Shown here: positions 52,899-60,670 of the stretch, in pieces | Numbering within the stretch: the stretch's first letter is position 1 | Layout of the letters: each line of letters begins with the position of its first letter | Assembly (NCBI RefSeq): GCF_001422925.1 | Contig: NZ_LMNI01000010.1 | Coordinates: forward strand, 124,001 to 188,000 | Length of the DNA: 64,000 bases | Source of the DNA: Microbacterium sp. Leaf288 | Lineage (GTDB): Bacteria > Actinomycetota > Actinomycetes > Actinomycetales > Microbacteriaceae | Direction: 5' to 3' | Position numbers and translations under genes: made by a program | The notes under the pieces: model-generated | Databases searched by the model: none | Told to the model about the DNA's origin: nothing | Seen by the model: only the letters and a program-made list of their open reading frames with translations

Positions 52899-53993
52899 AT
52901 GGAGTCCGCACCCGTCGACGTCGTCGTGATCGGTGCCGGGCAGGCCGGTCTTTCGGCCGCGTATCACCTGCAGCGCCGCGGATTCGTCCCGCTCGAGCGT
53001 GCGGATGCCGCGGATCGGACGTTCCTCGTGGTCGACGCGAATCCGGAACCCGGGGGAGCGTGGCAGCACCGCTGGCCGTCCCTGCGCATGGCGACGGTGA
53101 ACGGGATCCACGAGCTGCCCGGGTTCGCGGTGCCACCGGCGGATCCGGCGGCGGCGAGCCGCGACATCCTTCCCGCGTACTTCGCCGAGTACGAGGAGCG
53201 CTTCGCTCTCGACGTGCTCCGGCCCGTGCAGGTGAAGGCGGTGCGCCGCGCCGACGACGACCCCCGCGGCCGGCTGGTGGTCGAGACCGACCGCGGCGCG
53301 TGGGCCGCGCGCTTCGTGATCAACGCGACGGGTACGTGGACGCGTCCGTTCTGGCCGCGGTACCCGGGCCAGGAGCGCTTCCGCGGACGCCAGCTGCATG
53401 TGGGCGATTACGTCTCGGCCGAGCAGTTCCGCGGCAAGCGCGTCGTCATCGTCGGCGCGGGCGTCTCGGCGGTGCAGCTGCTGGACGAGATCTCCCACGT
53501 CGCCGACACCTTCTGGGTGACGCGCCGCGAACCGGAGTGGGCCGAGGAGGACTTCGACATCCCGGCCAGGGTGGCCGCCATCGCCGGCGTCGAGGATCGC
53601 GTCCGCCGCGGCCTTCCGCCAGGCAGCGTCATCTCGGTGACGGGCATGCACTGGACGCCGTGGGCGCGCGCCGCCGAGGCGCGCGGCGTGCTGGTGCGGC
53701 ATCCGATGTTCGCCTCGATCGAGGAGGACGGCGTCCGCATGCCCGACGGCACGTTCGAGCGCGCCGACGTCATCCTGTGGGCGACGGGCTTCCGGCCTGC
53801 GCTCGACCATCTCGCGCCGCTGCGCCTGCGCACGCCCGAGGGCGGGTTCCGTGTCGACAACGGGCGCTCGATCGACGAGCCGCGCCTGTTCCTCATCGGC
53901 TACGGACCGTCGCAGTCGACGGTGGGCGCGAACCGCGCGGGCCGCGACGCCGTCCGCGCGATCGTCGCCGACCCCGTCGCGCTCGCCGCTTAG
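52899..53993 (+). CDS. FAD-dependent oxidoreductase (flavin monooxygenase-like)
   Basis: 364 aa. FAD Rossmann motif VVVIGAGQAGLSAAYHLQRR at about 8-27 and NADPH motif VVIVGAGVSAVQLLDE near 180. FINATGTWTRPFWP precedes the second. ATGFRPALDHL is the late FAD-binding block. WP-containing FMO-like fold; probable NADPH-dependent monooxygenase or thioredoxin-reductase-like enzyme with unknown substrate. ATG 52899 follows the hairpin by 14 bases. Its TAG stop is the first half of the next -10. Confidence 0.85.
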   Translation: MESAPVDVVVIGAGQAGLSAAYHLQRRGFVPLERADAADRTFLVVDANPEPGGAWQHRWPSLRMATVNGIHELPGFAVPPADPAAASRDILPAYFAEYEERFALDVLRPVQVKAVRRADDDPRGRLVVETDRGAWAARFVINATGTWTRPFWPRYPGQERFRGRQLHVGDYVSAEQFRGKRVVIVGAGVSAVQLLDEISHVADTFWVTRREPEWAEEDFDIPARVAAIAGVEDRVRRGLPPGSVISVTGMHWTPWARAAEARGVLVRHPMFASIEEDGVRMPDGTFERADVILWATGFRPALDHLAPLRLRTPEGGFRVDNGRSIDEPRLFLIGYGPSQSTVGANRAGRDAVRAIVADPVALAA

Positions 53994-53996
53994 GCT
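53991..53996 (+). promoter_or_regulatory. -10 of the SCO4848-like gene overlapping a stop codon
   Basis: TAGGCT starts with the TAG stop of the oxidoreductase gene and lies 7 bases before GTG 54004. Confidence 0.45.
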
Positions 53997-54003
53997 CGAA
54001 CGT

Positions 54004-54216
54004 GTGACGCTGCTCGCCGTACTGCTGTTCCTGAACGCCGCCTTCAACGTCCTGGTCTGGCCGACGTTCTACCGCCGGGTCGCGAAGGACCCCCGCGCCC
54101 ATGATGCGCAGGGCAAGGCGACCCGCTTCCTGGTCGTGCACACGGTGCTCATCGCCATCGCGCTGGCGCTGGCGGCAGCATCCGTCATCGCGGGCATCGC
54201 CGCGCTCGTCGCGTGA
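54004..54216 (+). CDS. SCO4848-family small membrane protein
   Basis: 70 aa. Two membrane helices (about 2-18 and 42-66) around a basic loop with WPTFYRRVAKDPRAHD, matching the SCO4848 group of small actinobacterial membrane proteins of unknown function (family from memory). GTG 54004 is supported by the -10 spacing. Confidence 0.8.
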   Translation: MTLLAVLLFLNAAFNVLVWPTFYRRVAKDPRAHDAQGKATRFLVVHTVLIAIALALAAASVIAGIAALVA

Positions 54217-54269
54217 TGCGCGGCGGACCTGCCCCGGCGTAGCGTGGGGGGCACGACGAAGGGGGACTC

Positions 54270-54914
54270 ATGGCCCGCATCCTGATCTTCGGCGGCCACG
54301 GCAAGGTCGCGCTGCTGCTCGAGCCGCTGCTCGCGGCACACGGGCACACCGTGACGGCCGTCATCCGCAACGCCGAGCACGAGGCGGAGGTCGCGGCCAC
54401 CGGCGCGCAGCCCCTCGTCGCCGACATCGAGACGCTCGACCTCGGGCAGCTCGAGAACGTCATCGCGGGCAACGACGTCGTCGTCTGGTCGGCGGGCGCC
54501 GGAGGCGGCTATCCGTCGCGCACGTACGCGGTCGATCGCGATGCCGCCGTCCGCTCGATGGAGGCCGCACTCGCCGCCGGCGTGCTGCGCTACGTGATGG
54601 TGTCGTGGATCGGGTCGCGCGCCGACCACGGCATCGAGCCCGACGCGTCGTTCTTCCCGTACGCCGACGCCAAGTGGGCGGCTGACGCGCATCTCGCCGG
54701 GAGCGCGCTCGACTGGACGATCCTCGCGCCGGGCACGCTCACGCTGGACCCGCCCACCGGGCGCATCGCGCTCGATCCGGAGGACGGCGGCGCTGTCGCG
54801 CGCGCCGACGTGGCCGCGGTGATCGCCGCGACCATCGCGGACGACACCACCATCGGCCGCACCATCCGCTTCGGCGGAGGCGACGAGGTCATCGGCCACG
54901 CGATCGCGGGCTGA
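54270..54914 (+). CDS. NAD(P)-binding atypical SDR protein
   Basis: 214 aa. An N-terminal Rossmann motif ILIFGGHGKVALLL with a GGxGxxA pattern and VVWSAGAGGGYPSRTYAVDR marks the NmrA/NAD(P)H-binding atypical SDR group. No YxxxK catalytic pair is evident; PYADAKWAAD is the closest. It may be a flavin reductase-like or regulatory protein. GAAGGGGG precedes the ATG. Convergent with the DUF503 gene, 1 base apart. Confidence 0.85.
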   Translation: MARILIFGGHGKVALLLEPLLAAHGHTVTAVIRNAEHEAEVAATGAQPLVADIETLDLGQLENVIAGNDVVVWSAGAGGGYPSRTYAVDRDAAVRSMEAALAAGVLRYVMVSWIGSRADHGIEPDASFFPYADAKWAADAHLAGSALDWTILAPGTLTLDPPTGRIALDPEDGGAVARADVAAVIAATIADDTTIGRTIRFGGGDEVIGHAIAG

Positions 54915-54915
54915 A

Positions 54916-55209
54916 TCAGTCCTCGCTGGAGTGCAGGCCGCGGCGCGCCGACAGCAGGGTCACCTCGGGATGATCGGCGACGAGGCGCTCGGCGTGGTCG
55001 AGCACGTCGCGCACGTGCGACGACCCCGACGCCACGATGGAGACGCCGATCCTGGCACGGCGATGCAGGTCGTGCTCGCCGACCTCGGCGGCGGCCGCCT
55101 CGGTGCGCCGGCTCAACTCGGCGATGAGGGGCCGCAGCACGCTGCGCTTCTCTTTGAGGGAGCGGACGTCACCCAGCAGCAGGTCGAACTCGATCCACCC
55201 GATCCACAT
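54916..55209 (-). CDS. DUF503 family protein
   Basis: 97 aa, YlxP-like. WIGWIEFDLLLGDVRSLKEK begins the conserved block, then RARIGVSIVASGSSHVRDVL. Function unknown; homologues lie near rbfA-infB in Firmicutes. Here it is isolated, facing away from an alcohol dehydrogenase gene. A much longer frame on this strand is the antisense of that gene. ATG 55209 keeps the first strand complete. Confidence 0.88.
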   Translation of the reverse strand: MWIGWIEFDLLLGDVRSLKEKRSVLRPLIAELSRRTEAAAAEVGEHDLHRRARIGVSIVASGSSHVRDVLDHAERLVADHPEVTLLSARRGLHSSED

Positions 55210-55251
55210 GGCTCCATCGTGCCAGCGACCTCCGGCAGCCGCCCGCCGCCT

Positions 55252-55257
55252 TAGGCT
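55252..55257 (+). promoter_or_regulatory. -10 element of the alcohol dehydrogenase gene
   Basis: TAGGCT lies 6 bases before ATG 55264. Confidence 0.5.
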
Positions 55258-55263
55258 CGTGTC

Positions 55264-56313
55264 ATGCGCGCCACCGTCATCCACGCCGCCCGCGACATCC
55301 GTGTCGAGAACGTCCCCGACCCCGTGCTGTCCACGGGCGCCGACGCGATCGTGCGCGTCGTGGCCGCGTGCGTCTGCGGCTCCGACCTCTGGCCGTACCG
55401 CGGCGTCACGCCCACGAACGAGCCGCACCGCATCGGCCACGAGTTCGTCGGCATCGTCGAGGAGGTGGGCGCCGAGGTCGAGGTCGTGCGCCCCGGCGAC
55501 TTCGTGATCGCCCCCTTCTACGTGTGCGACGGCACCTGTGCGAACTGCCGCAACGGCGTCAGCACGTCGTGCCTCACCGGCGGCTGGTGGGGCAGTGACG
55601 ACCGCTTCGGCGGATTCGCCGACGGCGGCCAGGGCGAGCGCGTGCGCGTCCCGCTCGCCGACGGCACCCTCGCCGTCGTCCCCGGGCCGGTGGCGGATGA
55701 CGAGATCCCTGGCCTGTTGACCCTCAGCGACGTCATGGGCACCGGCCATCACGCCGCGGTCTCCGCCGGTGTCGGTCAGGGCGATTCCGTCGCCGTCGTG
55801 GGCGACGGCGCGGTCGGCCTCTGCGCGATCATCGCGGCCAAGCGCCTCGGCGCGACCACGATCATCGCGATGTCGCGCCACCCGCAGCGTCAGGCGCTGG
55901 CGCGCGAGTTCGGCGCGACGCACATCGTCGAGGAGCGGGGTGACGCCGGTATCGAGGCGGTGCGCGCGCTCACCGGCGGCATCGGCGCCGACCGCGTGCT
56001 CGAATGCGTCGGCACCAAGGAGTCGATGGACCAGTCGCTGCGCTCGACGCGCCCCGGCGGGATGGTCGGCTACGTGGGCGTGCCCAACGGCGGGCCCGAG
56101 CTGCCGGTGCGGCAGATGTTCAGCCGCAACGTGGGCGTCAACGGCGGCGTCGCGCCGGTACGCGGCTACATCGAAGAGCTGCTCCCCGACGTCCGGTCGG
56201 GCGCGATCGAGCCGGGCCGCGTGTTCGACCTCGAGCTGCCGCTCGAGGACGCCGCCGAGGCCTATGCTGCGATGGACGAGCGCCGCGCGACGAAGGTGCT
56301 GCTGCGGCCCTGA
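55264..56313 (+). CDS. Zinc-dependent alcohol dehydrogenase (MDR family)
   Basis: 349 aa. Catalytic zinc ligands lie in CVCGSDLWPYRG and RIGHEFVGIVEEVG. The structural zinc lobe is CDGTCANCRNGVSTSC, although its spacing is unusual. The Rossmann motif is VAVVGDGAVGLCAIIAAKRL. It oxidises an alcohol or reduces an aldehyde with NAD(P); the substrate is unknown. TAGGCT precedes the ATG at leaderless spacing. Confidence 0.93.
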   Translation: MRATVIHAARDIRVENVPDPVLSTGADAIVRVVAACVCGSDLWPYRGVTPTNEPHRIGHEFVGIVEEVGAEVEVVRPGDFVIAPFYVCDGTCANCRNGVSTSCLTGGWWGSDDRFGGFADGGQGERVRVPLADGTLAVVPGPVADDEIPGLLTLSDVMGTGHHAAVSAGVGQGDSVAVVGDGAVGLCAIIAAKRLGATTIIAMSRHPQRQALAREFGATHIVEERGDAGIEAVRALTGGIGADRVLECVGTKESMDQSLRSTRPGGMVGYVGVPNGGPELPVRQMFSRNVGVNGGVAPVRGYIEELLPDVRSGAIEPGRVFDLELPLEDAAEAYAAMDERRATKVLLRP

Positions 56314-56428
56314 GCGTGTCGCGCGGCATGCCGGAACACCGAGCCGCGATTCGCGACGCGCCCGCGCGCCTGCGTGTGCGAGGGTGTTCGTGCGGTAGAA
56401 CAGCAGGAAGTCGAAGGGAACCCGGACC

Positions 56429-56596
56429 GTGAAGCTGATCAAGCGCATCGTCGTGGTGCTCGTCATCGCGTTCGCGGCGTTCTACCTCATCACGCGCCCG
56501 CAGGACGCGGCGAACGCGGTGCAGGGCGCGGTCGGTGCCGTCTGGGGCGCCGGCGTCGCCGTGGTCGACTTCCTGACGGCTCTCGCACAGGGCTGA
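56429..56596 (+). CDS. Small membrane protein (55 aa)
   Basis: GTG-started frame encoding a basic head (MKLIKRIV), one hydrophobic helix (about 7-22), then TRPQDAANAVQGAVGAVWGAG with a second mildly hydrophobic helix. GAAGGG at 56413-56418 precedes the start by 10 bases, and the stop is 2 bases before the PH-domain gene, so the two are probably coupled. No family was recognised, but Ala/Val codon use and the ribosome site support a real gene. Confidence 0.7.
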   Translation: MKLIKRIVVVLVIAFAAFYLITRPQDAANAVQGAVGAVWGAGVAVVDFLTALAQG

Positions 56597-56598
56597 GC

Positions 56599-57378
56599 AT
56601 GTTCGATCCGCGGATCGAGAAGCACCTGATCTCGGATCAGGGAGAGCACGTCGTCGACGAGGTTCGCAAGCACTGGGCCGCCACGGTCTCGGCGGTGCTC
56701 GAGCTGTTCGGCGGCATCATCGTGCTCCTGCTCACGTTCTTCGTGCCGGCGCAGGCCTGGTGGGTGCCGGCGCTGCTGGGCGGTGCGGTGACCGTGCACG
56801 CGATCTGGCGGGTCTTCGAGCAGCACACCGACCGCTTCGTCATCACCAACATGCGGGTCTTCCGCGTGCACGGCATCCTGTCGCAGCGCATCGCGACCAT
56901 GCCCCTTGCGCGCATCCTCGACATCTCCGTCTACAAGCCCCTCATCGGCCGCATCTTCGGCTACGGCCACTTCGTCTTCGAGTCGGCCGCGCAGGAGCAG
57001 GGCCTTCGCGAGATCAAATACGTCGGAGACCCCGACCAGCGCGGGCTCACGATCCAGCGCGTGATCCAGCAGGCGGGCCTTCGCGGCGCCGCCGGGCGAG
57101 GCGACCAGTTCGCCGGAGCGCCGTTCGCGGCGCCCGCCCCGCCGCAGCCGGAGCCCGCGGCATCCCTCACCGTCGTGCCGGTCTCCGACGACCGCAACCC
57201 GACTGCTCCGGTCCCCGAGGTGCGGCGCGGCTCGACGACGTCGGGGTGGGACTGGCTCGCCGACGCGCAGCGCCGCGAGGACGAGCGGCTGGCTCAGCTG
57301 CGCGGGGAGGGCGCTGCGTCCCCGACGCCCTTCGACCCCGACCGCACGAACACCGCGCCGATCGAGCTTCCCCGCTGA
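56599..57378 (+). CDS. Bacterial PH-domain membrane protein
   Basis: 259 aa. Two membrane helices (about 30-70) precede a bacterial PH domain: FVITNMRVFRVHGILSQRIA and RIFGYGHFVFESAAQEQGLR (about 80-140). A Pro-rich disordered tail follows with a short acidic-basic helix. Function unknown. ATG 56599 starts 2 bases after the small membrane gene. Confidence 0.85.
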   Translation: MFDPRIEKHLISDQGEHVVDEVRKHWAATVSAVLELFGGIIVLLLTFFVPAQAWWVPALLGGAVTVHAIWRVFEQHTDRFVITNMRVFRVHGILSQRIATMPLARILDISVYKPLIGRIFGYGHFVFESAAQEQGLREIKYVGDPDQRGLTIQRVIQQAGLRGAAGRGDQFAGAPFAAPAPPQPEPAASLTVVPVSDDRNPTAPVPEVRRGSTTSGWDWLADAQRREDERLAQLRGEGAASPTPFDPDRTNTAPIELPR

Positions 57379-57458
57379 TCCGCACGGGATGCTGCAGCCC
57401 CGCGTGGCCGGGCATTTCAGGACGATCGGGAACATCGCGCGCGACCCGGTCGTTCTGA

Positions 57459-57657
57459 TACCCTGGAGCGTCACTCGTGTGGCTGTTTCGCCACGCCTGA
57501 GTGCCGGTTCGCGCCGGTGCCCGGATCCGCAAGGATCTGAGTGGCATCGCAAGAAAATCCGCTTCGCCTCGGTTCGAGGCATCCGTTCGCGCTCGCGCGG
57601 GGGGAGCCGCTGAAAGCCGTGGCCCGACACCCAACCCCAACAAGGACAACCCACTAC
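57459..57657 (+). promoter_or_regulatory. Promoter and structured 5' leader of rpsA
   Basis: TACCCT (57459-57464) is the likely -10, giving a leader of nearly 190 bases. It can fold into three stem-loops: CACTC/GAGTG with GTGGC/GCCAC (57472-57503), CCGG/CCGG (57504-57517) and GATCC-GCAA-GGATC (57524-57537). AAGGA at 57642-57646 lies 11 bases before the ATG. The 279-base gap 57379-57657 contains no gene. Confidence 0.55.
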
Positions 57658-59106
57658 ATGACTACCGCAACGACCGCCCCGGCCACCAAGCAGGTCGCGA
57701 TCAACGACATCGGATCTGCCGAGGACTTCCTGGCCGCGGTCGAGAAGACCCTGAAGTTCTTCAACGACGGCGACCTCATCGAGGGCACCGTGGTGAAGAT
57801 CGACCGCGACGAGGTGCTCCTCGACGTCGGTTACAAGACCGAGGGCGTCATCCCCTCGCGTGAGCTTTCCATCAAGCACGACGTCGACCCCAACGAGGTC
57901 GTCAAGGTCGGCGACGAGGTCGAAGCCCTCGTTCTCCAGAAGGAGGACAAGGAAGGCCGCCTCATCCTCTCGAAGAAGCGCGCGCAGTACGAGCGTGCGT
58001 GGGGCGACGTCGAGAAGATCAAGGAGAACGACGGTGTGGTCACCGGCTCCGTGATCGAGGTCGTCAAGGGTGGTCTGATCGTCGACATCGGCCTGCGTGG
58101 CTTCCTCCCCGCATCGCTCATCGAGCTCCGCCGCGTCCGCGACCTCACGCCGTACCTCGGCCAGGAGATCGAGGCGAAGATCCTCGAGCTCGACAAGAAC
58201 CGCAACAACGTCGTGCTGTCGCGCCGCGCCCTGCTCGAGCAGACGCAGTCCGAGTCGCGCACCACGTTCCTCAACAACCTCCACAAGGGCCAGGTCCGCA
58301 AGGGCACGGTCTCGTCGATCGTCAACTTCGGTGCGTTCGTCGACCTCGGTGGCGTCGACGGTCTCGTCCACGTCTCGGAGCTCTCGTGGAAGCACATCGA
58401 GCACGCGTCCGAGGTCGTCGAGGTCGGCCAGGAGGTCACCGTCGAGATCCTCGAGGTGGACCTCGACCGCGAGCGCGTCTCGCTGTCGCTCAAGGCGACG
58501 CAGGAGGACCCCTGGCAGGTCTTCGCCCGCACCCACGCGATCGGTCAGGTCGCGCCGGGCAAGGTCACCAAGCTCGTTCCGTTCGGTGCGTTCGTGCGCG
58601 TCGCGGACGGCATCGAGGGCCTCGTGCACATCTCGGAGCTGTCGGGCAAGCACGTCGAGCTCGCCGAGCAGGTCGTGTCGGTCGGCGAAGAGGTCTTCGT
58701 CAAGATCATCGACATCGATCTCGAGCGTCGCCGCATCTCGCTCTCGCTCAAGCAGGCGAACGAATCGGTCGACCCCAACGGCACCGAGTTCGACCCGGCC
58801 CTCTACGGCATGGTCACCGAGTACGACGAGCACGGCGAGTACAAGTACCCGGAGGGCTTCGACCCCGAGACCAACGCGTGGCTCGAAGGCTTCGACGAGC
58901 AGCGCGAGAAGTGGGAGCAGGAGTACGCTGCAGCCCACGCTCGCTGGGAGGCCCACAAGGCTGCCGTCATCAAGGCCCTCGAGGCCGAGGCGAACGCTCC
59001 CGTCGAGACCGGCTCGTCCAGCTTCTCGTCCGACAGCAGCCCCGTGGGCACGCTGGCCGACGACGAGGCACTCGCCGCTCTGCGCGAGAAGCTCTCGGGT
59101 CGTTGA
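57658..59106 (+). CDS. rpsA: 30S ribosomal protein S1
   Basis: 482 aa. Four S1/OB repeats: about 35-105 (GTVVKIDRDEVLLDVGYKTE), 122-190 (GSVIEVVKGGLIVDIGLRGF), 210-275 (GTVSSIVNFGAFVDLGGVDG) and 293-362 (GKVTKLVPFGAFVRVADGIE). A disordered acidic/serine-rich tail follows. It binds mRNA and aids initiation; many transcripts in this window look leaderless, for which S1 is less needed. Length and four-repeat form are typical of actinobacteria. The ribosome site is somewhat far from the ATG. Confidence 0.97.
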   Translation: MTTATTAPATKQVAINDIGSAEDFLAAVEKTLKFFNDGDLIEGTVVKIDRDEVLLDVGYKTEGVIPSRELSIKHDVDPNEVVKVGDEVEALVLQKEDKEGRLILSKKRAQYERAWGDVEKIKENDGVVTGSVIEVVKGGLIVDIGLRGFLPASLIELRRVRDLTPYLGQEIEAKILELDKNRNNVVLSRRALLEQTQSESRTTFLNNLHKGQVRKGTVSSIVNFGAFVDLGGVDGLVHVSELSWKHIEHASEVVEVGQEVTVEILEVDLDRERVSLSLKATQEDPWQVFARTHAIGQVAPGKVTKLVPFGAFVRVADGIEGLVHISELSGKHVELAEQVVSVGEEVFVKIIDIDLERRRISLSLKQANESVDPNGTEFDPALYGMVTEYDEHGEYKYPEGFDPETNAWLEGFDEQREKWEQEYAAAHARWEAHKAAVIKALEAEANAPVETGSSSFSSDSSPVGTLADDEALAALREKLSGR

Positions 59107-59146
59107 TCCTGAGCTGAGCCGCTTGGTTCGCTGAACCGTCTGGTTC

Positions 59147-59187
59147 GAAAGGCCGTCACCACCGCTTCGGCGGGGTGGCGGCCTTTC
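59147..59187 (+). terminator. Terminator after rpsA
   Basis: A long stem (59147-59165 with 59170-59187, TTCG loop, one bulged base and one T-G pair) ends in CCTTTC. It begins 41 bases after the stop codon. Confidence 0.75.
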
Positions 59188-59215
59188 GCGTATCGCGGGC
59201 GTCGGAGGTCGCAGG

Positions 59216-59221
59216 TACGGT
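59216..59221 (+). promoter_or_regulatory. -10 element of the GIY-YIG gene
   Basis: TACGGT lies 6 bases before GTG 59228. Confidence 0.45.
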
Positions 59222-59227
59222 CGCCGT

Positions 59228-59797
59228 GTGCCCGTGATTCCTCCCGCCTCTCGATGTCTTGTGGACGACGACGGATGCCGCGGCCCCGTGCCTGCCGATG
59301 CGCCGGTCGCGCTGTGCGAGGTGCACCTCGCGGCGGCAGGGGAGTGGGCGGACGCCCAGTACGGCGTCACCGACGCGCTGCCCTCGCCGTGCCGCCTGTG
59401 CGGCTCGCGGCTGGGGGTCCGCTACCCCTCGGGCTGGCTGTGCGCGGTGTGCGAGTGGCGCTACGGCGACCTGCCCGACGACGACATCGCGCCACCGCGC
59501 GTCGACGTCGTGTACTACCTGCGCTACGACGACCGCGTGAAGATCGGGACGAGCGGAAACCCGCGGCAGCGCTTCGGCGCCATCTGGCATGACGAGCTGC
59601 TGGCGTTCGAGCGCGGCGGTCGCGCGCTCGAGCAGCGTCGGCACGTGCAGTTCGCGGCCGACCGGTTCCCGGGCACGGAGTGGTTCCGCCGCTCCGACGC
59701 GCTCACCGCGCACATCGCCGTGCTCGCCGCCGGCGTCGACGATCCGTGGCAGCTCCACGCGCGGTGGCTGAGCGAGGCGCTCGCGGCGCGCGGGTGA
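59228..59797 (+). CDS. GIY-YIG/T5orf172-like nuclease-fold protein
   Basis: 189 aa. A zinc ribbon-like segment (CRLCGSRLG ... CAVC, about 55-78) precedes a GIY-YIG-type core of the MUG113/T5orf172 group: VYYLRYDDRVKIGTSGNPRQ (Tyr and Lys-Ile-Gly), then ALEQRRHVQFAADRF with the glutamate, then EWFR. It may nick or cleave DNA; such proteins are common in mobile and phage genes, but no other mobile feature is nearby. GTG with a leaderless-type -10. Confidence 0.8.
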   Translation: MPVIPPASRCLVDDDGCRGPVPADAPVALCEVHLAAAGEWADAQYGVTDALPSPCRLCGSRLGVRYPSGWLCAVCEWRYGDLPDDDIAPPRVDVVYYLRYDDRVKIGTSGNPRQRFGAIWHDELLAFERGGRALEQRRHVQFAADRFPGTEWFRRSDALTAHIAVLAAGVDDPWQLHARWLSEALAARG

Positions 59798-59899
59798 CGC
59801 TGTACGCTCTGCGAGAACCGCGGCGGATCCTCCAGCGCCTTCCGAGGAAGCGCGCCTAGCGTGAGGATCCATTCGCACTCGCAGACGACGGAGCAGCAC

Positions 59900-60571
59900 A
59901 TGGGATTCCTCGACCGACTGTTCGGAAGCACGGATGACGCGCGCCAGGCGCCGCCCGTCCCGCAGAACCGCTACGGCGCCCAGGGGCCGGGCGTGCAGCC
60001 GCCCCGGAGTGAGGACGAGATCGCGATCGAGCGTTACCGCTACCTGCTCAAGACCGCGCCTCCCGAGACGATCGAGCAGGTGCACGCCGAGGCCTTCGCG
60101 AGGCTCACGGAGCCCCAGCGCCAGCAGGTGCTCGCCGAGCTCTCGGCGGGACTGCCTCCGCAGGAGCAGCCGCGCTCGACCGATCCGCAGGCGATGGCTC
60201 GCGCGGCGACCCGCGCCGAGTACACCAACCCCGGGTTCATGGAGCGCACGCTGGGCCCCCAGCGCCAGGGCCCCTCCTTCGGCTCGATGCTCGGCTCCTC
60301 GATCCTCGGCACGGTGGTCGGCTACGTCATCGGCTCGGCCCTCGTGAGCTCGTTCCTCGCGCCCGGCTTCGCCTCCGACCAGGGCTACGAGGACGGCTCC
60401 AGCGCCGACGGCGGCTCCAGTGCAGACGGCGGCTCCGGCGAGACCGGTGCCGCGGACTCCGGCGCGGACTCCGGGGCCGGATGGGGCGGCGACCCGGGCT
60501 CGGGCTGGGGCGGCGACGCCGCGGCCGGCGACATGGGCGGATTCGGGGACTTCGGCGACTTCGGATTCTGA
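59900..60571 (+). CDS. Unknown protein with glycine-zipper membrane segment and acidic Gly-rich tail
   Basis: 223 aa. An amphipathic start (MGFLDRLFGS) precedes a helical domain (about 38-110; AIERYRYLLKTAPPETIEQV). One glycine-rich membrane segment follows (about 138-160; GSMLGSSILGTVVGYVIGSA). The C-terminal tail is almost entirely Gly, Ser, Asp, Ala and Trp. No known family recognised. GGAG at 59890-59893 decides ATG 59900 over an upstream GTG. A TAGCGT -10 lies near 59855. Confidence 0.75.
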   Translation: MGFLDRLFGSTDDARQAPPVPQNRYGAQGPGVQPPRSEDEIAIERYRYLLKTAPPETIEQVHAEAFARLTEPQRQQVLAELSAGLPPQEQPRSTDPQAMARAATRAEYTNPGFMERTLGPQRQGPSFGSMLGSSILGTVVGYVIGSALVSSFLAPGFASDQGYEDGSSADGGSSADGGSGETGAADSGADSGAGWGGDPGSGWGGDAAAGDMGGFGDFGDFGF

Positions 60572-60577
60572 TCCCGC

Positions 60578-60600
60578 ACGCGGGGATCCGGCCCCGCGTT
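60578..60600 (+). terminator. Hairpin after the unknown gene
   Basis: An 8-bp GC-rich stem (60578-60585 with 60592-60599, loop ATCCGG) 6 bases after the stop, with no T tract. Weak terminator candidate. Confidence 0.45.
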
Positions 60601-60658
60601 CACGCGCCCGGTGGGCGGCGGCGAGCGCGCCGTTCGGGCACAGGGGCGCGGCATCCGT

Positions 60659-60664
60659 TACCGT
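60659..60664 (+). promoter_or_regulatory. -10 element of the histidine kinase operon
   Basis: TACCGT lies 6 bases before ATG 60671. Confidence 0.5.
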
Positions 60665-60670
60665 CGCGGT

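Noticed and set aside
54916..56466. A 516-codon minus-strand frame including the DUF503 gene
   Set aside because: Only the last 97 codons are DUF503; the rest is antisense to the alcohol dehydrogenase.
56482..59370. A 962-codon open frame on the minus strand
   Set aside because: Antisense to the PH-domain gene and rpsA; no domain and no start-site signal.
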